DNA of 25,715 bases, taken from assembly GCA_030740295.1 (NCBI GenBank), contig JASLXP010000984.1:1-25715 (forward strand). Direction: 5' to 3'. The stretch comes from Planctomycetota bacterium. GTDB taxonomy: Bacteria > Planctomycetota > PUPC01 > JACPCR01. The position numbers and the translations under genes were made by a program. The notes beneath the pieces are model-generated. The model saw only the letters and a program-made list of their open reading frames with translations. It searched no databases and was not told the origin of the DNA. Below are positions 20,326 through 25,715 of the stretch, piece by piece. Within the stretch, counting starts at the first letter, position 1; each line of letters starts with the position of its first letter.

Positions 20326-23300
20326 ATGCAGCCCGGGAAAACCCAGATGTCATGCCTGTGCCCTTCTCCTCATCGCGGAGTGCTGAATCCACGAACCGTC
20401 AGATGCGTTCGAGCGATTGCCCTGACGCTTGCTTTCGTGTCCTGCTGTGCAGGTGAGGACGCGGGTAATGATAGAGATTTCAGTGCCATCGAGCTGCGAG
20501 AACTGTCCCTGGACAAGCTGGCTGAAAAGCTCGAAGGCATGAAAGCGACTTATCGCGGCCAGACGCCTGAGGAGCTGCTCCAACTGATCGAGATGCTGGG
20601 AGAAGTAACTCCGGCCAGGACAGAGGAACTTCTCGATCAGCCCGACACCAGCGCGAGTTTCGCGAAAGTGATCGAGCTGATTCTGGATTTGCTTTTCGAG
20701 TGGCCGTCACCGGAACAGAACAAGGCCGTCTATGCCGGGCTTGTCAGCGAATCGCCGGAAAGCAGATACCCGGCGTTGCTGACAGCAGGTTCATCCGCCC
20801 ACGGTCATGCTGTCGCGAAAGCCCTGTTGGCTCTGGCCAGACGAGATGGCGATCCAACTGTCGTTAAAGAAGCGGTAATTGCGATTCGCGCACTCGCAGG
20901 GAGCAGGGAACCGGCAGTGGAAGCTGAGCTTCAGACGCTGGCGAAAAGTCGGCGTGTAGCCATCCGTGAAGCGTCTGCTGTCTCGCTCCAACAGATCCGA
21001 GTACGGTTTGGCAAATGGTCTGTTCCGCGGCTGGACAATGCTTCGAGTGCCAGGACGGCGTCAGTCTCCGCCCCAAACATCCTCACCGAGTATCGGTCTC
21101 TCCCCACGAAGCCCATCGGGGAAGCAGGTGTCCAGATCATCGTCATTCAATTGAGTCAGCGCCATCGGGACCCGTTTACCGAACAAGTGGTCAGCGCGAT
21201 GACCAGGCTATTAAAGTCTGGGGGCACTGTCCTGATCAGCAACCCGATCCTGAAAAAATGGCCTGACGCGATTCTGGCGTGGGCAAGGGCTCACCGATTG
21301 CGCCTCCCCACAGATGTAAGAATGCCGCCTTCAGGTCCGGGGATCCCTTCCTATGCTCACTATCGGTCCTTTGTTGATTACCCGTTCGGCCTCGGCGATC
21401 AGCCCGGTCCGGCTGCGGAGATGTGCTGGCAGAAATGGGATAAGGACCATGAGACGCCGATTCTCGCTTGCGACCGCAGCGGCGCACTGGTCGTTGTGGC
21501 CGACAAGGTGCTGGGTGCGGGACAAATGGTGTTTACAACAGTCGATCTCGCTGAACGGCCCATCTACAACGAGAACATGCTGCGATGGCTCTACGGCGAT
21601 GCACTGCTTTCCCACACGTTTCAATGGTCCAAGACCTATTCAATCGAGACGACTGGGCATACTCCTCACAAGCCTTGGGCCAGGCCGCTGGCGGGAAATA
21701 AGCCAAAGGTCCTCTACCTGACGCTGGACACCTCGAAGCGTGGCCTCCTCGAAATCGTGCAGAGGCTGGATGCCGAATGGCGATACGTTCCTTACGACGC
21801 GACCTTTGCCGCGCGCCCGAGAACCAAGGAACACGTGCCACCCAGCCGCATGGGACAACGGGCCGCAGCCCTCCTTGATGCTCACCTGCCATGGGCCGAC
21901 GTCCTGGTCTTCGATGTGGGGCCGAAGAATCTGATCCGCACACTGACCTCCAATGCAAAAGCCGGGATTGCATCGCTCAAAACATTGCCGGCCCGTCTGC
22001 GCCGTAAGATCTTTCGGCGGGTGCATCAGGATGGCATGGGTCTGGTCTGTGTCAGCTCCCGCCGAGCCGGGGATGATATCAAGGAGTTTGTCTCACGGAT
22101 CGAGGCCGCAGAATCGGATCCGGCAAACTTCCTGAAATACGCTAAACCGCTGGTGCCCGTGCCGGAATGGGGAGCCGATCAAAAGACTTCACCACGTCTC
22201 ATGAGTGCCGAAATGGGGAGCGGGAGAATCCTGTGGTTTGGCCGCTACCTGCCGCACGTCCTTGATACATCGGGCGCATCCGCGCCCGTGACGTTTCCGG
22301 AAAAATTCGCTGTCCCCGGTCTCCTTCGTCCCCGGCAACCGGTAAAGCTCCACGATTACTGGTACGCGATGCTGGTCAAAGGAATCCTCTGGTCCTGCAA
22401 ACGCGATGGAGGTGCGACTATTCGTGAGTTGAGCCTCACCAAATCAGTGGCCGGCGAACCAGGCGCCATCGCTGTTCAGTTGAGAGAGAAAACTAAGGGC
22501 ACGCTGGACTGCGCGGCGCGCGACGCCTGGAATAGTGTCACGAATTTGAAGCCGAAGATTGTTGACGGTGATTCGGTGTCAATCACCTCACCTCCCCTGC
22601 CTGCGGGCTGGTATATCCTGGAAGCGATCCTGCGCGATGAAAAGGGAGAGGTGATGGACTTCGCCGCGGCCCACGCGCGAGTTGAATCCAATCTGAAGAT
22701 CGCCGGAGTGGCTCCTGAGAAACGGTTCTGGAAGGAAGGTGAGACGGCTCGTCTGGAGGTGAAGCTTTCATCACCCACAAAAGGCGCCATTCATGTGTCC
22801 GCCTTCGACACATTCGGCCGAATGACCGTCGACAGGACAGAGCCCGTAAAAGCAAAAGCGGACCTTGTGTTGATTGATGTTCCCGTGAGACACGCACTTT
22901 CACGGCTGTGGGACATCCATCTTACGCTGCAGCAAGGCGACCGGGAGGTCGACCACTGGCGACAACCGATTGGGATCGAGAGGCCGCCGCCTGAACGGGA
23001 CTTCACGACCATGGCCGGTACTTTTTCGCGAGAGGAGGAGATCCCTCTTTTTCAGAAATACATTGACATTGATTCGACGCTGGCCTGGCCGGAAACCGCC
23101 CTGCGAAACAACATGGCCCTGCAAGGGAACTCCACCAACACTTTTGCATTCGGTCACAGCGCGACCCCGGGCTCGAGGCTTGTCCCCAACGAACGAGAGC
23201 CATGCATGTCATCGCCTTCGTTTCGCATGCAGGCCATTCGCGGGATTCGCCAGAGGGGGCCTCTCCTGCGCGGCTTGGGCGTTAACAGTCTCATGATCAA

Positions 23301-25218
23301 CGACGAGTGTCCCCACGGCGGACGCTGCTTCTCTCGCTACTGCCTGTCCCGTTTCCGATGGAAGCTCAGGCAGGCCTACGGTGATCTGGCCGCACTCAAT
23401 CGTGAATGGGCCACGTCGTTCAAAGCCTGGGACGAGGTGATGCCGCTTCAAGGCGAGAACCCTCAGCATCCCGGCAGTTATGCGGATTTCGAACAATTCT
23501 CGAAGTGGGTCTTTGCCGAGTACAGCAGCTTTCTGGAGATACTGGCCAACGATCACGTTCCCGGATTCCGTGCTGGCCATTCCTCTGGTCCGTTTGGCAG
23601 CTTCATGCATCAGCTTGCCGGGCTCGGACATTACTACGGTGTCATCGAACGGTATGTTTCCACTGGGCCGCCCGGTGCGATTCTTGGCTCGTGGTATGCG
23701 CCAGGCTACCGGTTCGTCGAGAGCCACGAGACTGTCTCCCGGCACTGGCCATGGTGGCATCTGTTTCGGGGGTCGACACGGGTCGCTCTCTGGTGGAGTA
23801 ACAGCGGCTTGCCCGGCTACCACGCGGACTTCAGTCGGCCCTACATGTCGCACCTGTGGCTTGGCGAAGAAATGAAAGACATTCGAAGAGGCATCGGCAA
23901 GCTCCTGATCCATGCCCGGCGCGAGGAAGGGCCGGCAGCCGTGTACCACTCCCTGCGCAACATCACAGTCATCAATGCGGTCGAAGAGATCGAGAAGAAG
24001 CGGCAGGAGAAGAAAGACGGCCTCACACCGGGAAGCCTGGCAAGGCAATTCATGAAGGCCTACCCGCGTAGAGCCAGCAACATCCAGCGCTCCGTGCTCG
24101 ACCAACAGGTTGAATGCCGGGTCCTCTCTGACAATCTTGTCGAAAGCGGCGCCATCGACAGCCGGAATATCAAGTTCATCTTCCTGCCGGGCATCGTCAG
24201 CCTTTCTGCCACCGAGCGGAAGAATCTGAAACAGTTTGTGCGCAAGGGCGGCATGCTCGTCGCCGACCTGAACGCCGGCCTGAGGAATGAGCACGGCACC
24301 TGGGTTGGCGACGGCTTCGCCCGGGAAATGTTCGGCGTGACTTTCGACGAAGGATTCCAGTCCATTGATGCGAAATCGGGAAAAGGCAACCTGGTCATTG
24401 CCGATGGAGGCCCGAACGACCACTCCCTTACGGCCATCCGGAAGCTGGACGGAATTTCTGTCACCGCGACCGGCCGCGGAGTGAAAACAACTGACGGGAT
24501 CGCTTTGGGCAGTATCGGCGAGCTTCCTGCACTCATCCTCAAGAGCCACGGCGCCGGGAAATGCCTGTTCCTGAATTTCACGGTTCCTCTGGGCTCAGAC
24601 TATGCTTCAGCCCTCGCCAGAGACCTCATGCAACTGGCGAAGCTCGAGCCTGTGACAGAGGTGAGAACCGAAGACGGCAGGCGACTTCCATTGGACTTCG
24701 GCAACTTCCGGGACAGCGAAGCTCTCTACTCAGGTTTTGTCATGAGAGGCAAGGGCGGCATGGTGTCCGACGAGGACACCCACGAGGTGACGGTGACGTT
24801 TCCAAAGAAAGGGCACGTCTATGACTCGCGACACGGAAGGTACCTGGGGCATATCCAGACCCACAAGACCCGGGTCACTCCTTCCATCGCCCATGTTTAC
24901 GGCATCCTTCCTTACAGGCTCGAGGCCCTGGAGGTGCAGGGGACACGTGAATGCAAGAGAGGCGACGTAACCCGTTTTTCTGCGACGGCAAAGACAGGAG
25001 CTGGAAGGCTATTGGGCAGACAAGTCTGGCGCGTGGAGGTAGAAGATTCAGCAGGAAATCTCCAGCCCGCGCACGCGAAGCGGTTGGTCATCGAGAATGG
25101 AACCGTCGATGTTGAACTACCAATCGCACTGAATGCCGAGATCGGAAAGTGGCAATTGACCGTCCGGGACGCCGCAACCGGCGTACGTGGAAGTTCTGAA
25201 TTCGAGGTACAACCGTGA
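20326..25218 (+). CDS. Giant secreted GH42-like glycoside hydrolase protein with HEAT-like and amidotransferase-like domains
   Basis: The protein is up to 1630 residues. The start is uncertain: ATG 20326, ATG 20347 and GTG 20380 all precede a signal peptide (VRAIALTLAFVSCCAGEDAG), which may be a lipoprotein signal. Residues about 45-230 are helical, HEAT/ARM-like. Two Rossmann/class I amidotransferase-like segments follow (about 265-450 and 455-680, e.g. KPKVLYLTLDTSKRGLLEIV), then beta-sandwich sequence (about 690-890). The GH42-like TIM-barrel region (about 900-1250) has NSLMINDECPHGGRCFSRYC with Glu994 at the acid/base position and YGDLAALNREWATSFKAWDEV, as in GH42 beta-galactosidases. FVESHETVSRHWPWW (Glu1132 or Glu1135) is a candidate nucleophile. 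A GH42 trimerisation-like amidotransferase domain follows (KFIFLPGIVSLSATERKNLKQFVRKGG, about 1280), then a C-terminal beta-sandwich. The likely role is cell-surface or periplasmic polysaccharide degradation; the substrate is unknown. Confidence 0.78.
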   Translation: MQPGKTQMSCLCPSPHRGVLNPRTVRCVRAIALTLAFVSCCAGEDAGNDRDFSAIELRELSLDKLAEKLEGMKATYRGQTPEELLQLIEMLGEVTPARTEELLDQPDTSASFAKVIELILDLLFEWPSPEQNKAVYAGLVSESPESRYPALLTAGSSAHGHAVAKALLALARRDGDPTVVKEAVIAIRALAGSREPAVEAELQTLAKSRRVAIREASAVSLQQIRVRFGKWSVPRLDNASSARTASVSAPNILTEYRSLPTKPIGEAGVQIIVIQLSQRHRDPFTEQVVSAMTRLLKSGGTVLISNPILKKWPDAILAWARAHRLRLPTDVRMPPSGPGIPSYAHYRSFVDYPFGLGDQPGPAAEMCWQKWDKDHETPILACDRSGALVVVADKVLGAGQMVFTTVDLAERPIYNENMLRWLYGDALLSHTFQWSKTYSIETTGHTPHKPWARPLAGNKPKVLYLTLDTSKRGLLEIVQRLDAEWRYVPYDATFAARPRTKEHVPPSRMGQRAAALLDAHLPWADVLVFDVGPKNLIRTLTSNAKAGIASLKTLPARLRRKIFRRVHQDGMGLVCVSSRRAGDDIKEFVSRIEAAESDPANFLKYAKPLVPVPEWGADQKTSPRLMSAEMGSGRILWFGRYLPHVLDTSGASAPVTFPEKFAVPGLLRPRQPVKLHDYWYAMLVKGILWSCKRDGGATIRELSLTKSVAGEPGAIAVQLREKTKGTLDCAARDAWNSVTNLKPKIVDGDSVSITSPPLPAGWYILEAILRDEKGEVMDFAAAHARVESNLKIAGVAPEKRFWKEGETARLEVKLSSPTKGAIHVSAFDTFGRMTVDRTEPVKAKADLVLIDVPVRHALSRLWDIHLTLQQGDREVDHWRQPIGIERPPPERDFTTMAGTFSREEEIPLFQKYIDIDSTLAWPETALRNNMALQGNSTNTFAFGHSATPGSRLVPNEREPCMSSPSFRMQAIRGIRQRGPLLRGLGVNSLMINDECPHGGRCFSRYCLSRFRWKLRQAYGDLAALNREWATSFKAWDEVMPLQGENPQHPGSYADFEQFSKWVFAEYSSFLEILANDHVPGFRAGHSSGPFGSFMHQLAGLGHYYGVIERYVSTGPPGAILGSWYAPGYRFVESHETVSRHWPWWHLFRGSTRVALWWSNSGLPGYHADFSRPYMSHLWLGEEMKDIRRGIGKLLIHARREEGPAAVYHSLRNITVINAVEEIEKKRQEKKDGLTPGSLARQFMKAYPRRASNIQRSVLDQQVECRVLSDNLVESGAIDSRNIKFIFLPGIVSLSATERKNLKQFVRKGGMLVADLNAGLRNEHGTWVGDGFAREMFGVTFDEGFQSIDAKSGKGNLVIADGGPNDHSLTAIRKLDGISVTATGRGVKTTDGIALGSIGELPALILKSHGAGKCLFLNFTVPLGSDYASALARDLMQLAKLEPVTEVRTEDGRRLPLDFGNFRDSEALYSGFVMRGKGGMVSDEDTHEVTVTFPKKGHVYDSRHGRYLGHIQTHKTRVTPSIAHVYGILPYRLEALEVQGTRECKRGDVTRFSATAKTGAGRLLGRQVWRVEVEDSAGNLQPAHAKRLVIENGTVDVELPIALNAEIGKWQLTVRDAATGVRGSSEFEVQP
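25204..25208 (+). promoter_or_regulatory. Shine-Dalgarno (GAGGT) for the coupled downstream gene
   Basis: GAGGT lies 9 bp before ATG 25218, within the last codons of the giant gene. The TGATG overlap indicates translational coupling and favours ATG 25218 over the in-frame ATG at 25242. Confidence 0.5.
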
Positions 25219-25715
25219 TGCTCTTTGCTCGTGGCCGAAAGATGAAAAAGCTCTACATCATTTTCAGCATCTTAATCACCTCATGGTGTCTAACTTCATC
25301 AACGCTCTCGGCTGAAGCACTCCTCTTTGACGAAGACGAAGAAGAGATAGATGAACTGTTTGGCGAAGGGGATCGGGTCAGCGAAACAGAACTGCTCAAG
25401 CGTCTGAAGTTGGCCGTCACTGAACTGAACGCGAGCAAGAAGCGCGAGCAACTGCTCAGTGCACTTTCTGTCCTGACCCGCCAGAAGGAGATCGTCGTTC
25501 CACCGCGCGAGATGGCCAAGTTCCGGAATGCTCTGTTGGAAACGGCTTCCTCTGACGCTCTACAACCCTTTGTTCCCAAACTGCTGAAAATCGATGATGC
25601 CGATCTGTTCGATGTGGGTGCCAGAGCGTGGCTCAACCTCGGCATCCAGCTTTCGGTGGCAGCGGGTGGCGCCTCGTTCAGTGAACTGAATTCGCTCTTG
25701 AAGAATCGTCGCGAC
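25218..25715 (+). CDS. Exported, acidic, probably helical-repeat protein (partial, runs off the window)
   Basis: The frame from ATG 25218 stays open for 166 codons to the window edge. A signal peptide is clear: KKLYIIFSILITSWCLTSS then TLSA, with cleavage likely before EALLFDEDEEE. An acidic stretch (DEDEEEIDELFGEGD) follows, then amphipathic helical sequence (ETELLKRLKLAVTELNASKKREQLLSALSVL ... PFVPKLLKIDDADLFDVGARAWLNLG) spaced like HEAT/armadillo-type repeats and similar in style to residues 45-230 of the giant protein upstream. It overlaps that gene's stop by 1 bp (TGATG), so the two are co-translated and may form a complex at the cell surface. I do not recognise the family, and the function is unknown. 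Confidence 0.7.
   Translation, partial: MLFARGRKMKKLYIIFSILITSWCLTSSTLSAEALLFDEDEEEIDELFGEGDRVSETELLKRLKLAVTELNASKKREQLLSALSVLTRQKEIVVPPREMAKFRNALLETASSDALQPFVPKLLKIDDADLFDVGARAWLNLGIQLSVAAGGASFSELNSLLKNRRD

Noticed and set aside
23209..24549. A 446-residue open frame antisense to the giant hydrolase.
   Set aside because: It has low-complexity composition typical of antisense GC-rich coding DNA and no recognisable motif, while the plus-strand frame has clear domain content.

Overview
This window looks like a chromosomal segment of a GC-rich, Gram-negative-type heterotrophic bacterium. It carries Lgt, periplasmic binding proteins and large secreted proteins. The DtxR-fused metal permeases, abundant phospho-signalling, a giant secreted GH42-like protein with HEAT-like relatives and a PhyH dioxygenase suggest a PVC-type lineage (Planctomycetota, Lentisphaerota or similar). 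This is an inference from gene content; there is no rRNA or ribosomal-protein marker in the window. No tRNA, rRNA, CRISPR array, integrase or transposase was seen.

Layout. (1) 1-4349 (+): a Mn/Zn/Fe-type ABC importer: the end of the solute-binding protein, the ATPase, and two permeases that each carry a C-terminal DtxR/MntR-like domain. About 0.3 kb of repeat-rich, intergenic-looking DNA lies in frame at the start of the first permease. (2) 10906-4376 (-): a signalling operon: a PhnD-like binding protein, an ABC_sub_bind-family binding protein, a membrane hybrid histidine kinase (REC-TM-sensor-TM-HAMP-HisKA-HATPase-REC-REC-HPt) broken by a frameshift, and a REC-PP2C phosphatase interrupted by an in-frame TAG. 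No permease or ATPase accompanies the two binding proteins. (3) 11103-14949: lgt (+), convergent with a class II fumarase (-) that has an in-frame TAG, then an M2-like metallopeptidase (-). (4) 15159-17118 (+): a REC-HATPase protein of the RsbW kind and a metal-dependent amidohydrolase, separated by an inverted pair of heptanucleotide arrays. (5) 17171-20105: a TrpG/PabA-type amidotransferase (-), murD (+) and a PhyH-family dioxygenase (-). (6) 20326-25715 (+): a 1.6 kb-residue-scale secreted GH42-like protein, translationally coupled to a second exported protein that runs off the window.

How the genes fit together. The binding-protein/hybrid-kinase/REC-PP2C operon looks like a self-contained sensory pathway: periplasmic ligand, phosphorelay, then a PP2C phosphatase. 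PP2C phosphatases normally act in partner-switching networks with HATPase anti-sigma kinases, and a REC-HATPase protein lies about 9.5 kb away. No STAS antagonist or sigma factor is in the window.

Three coding lesions (two in-frame TAGs and one +1 frameshift) fall within about 7.4 kb, in genes whose sequence on both sides is otherwise intact. They are either sequencing/assembly errors or recent gene decay. Three other genes end at TAG where homology ends, which argues against a reassigned code.
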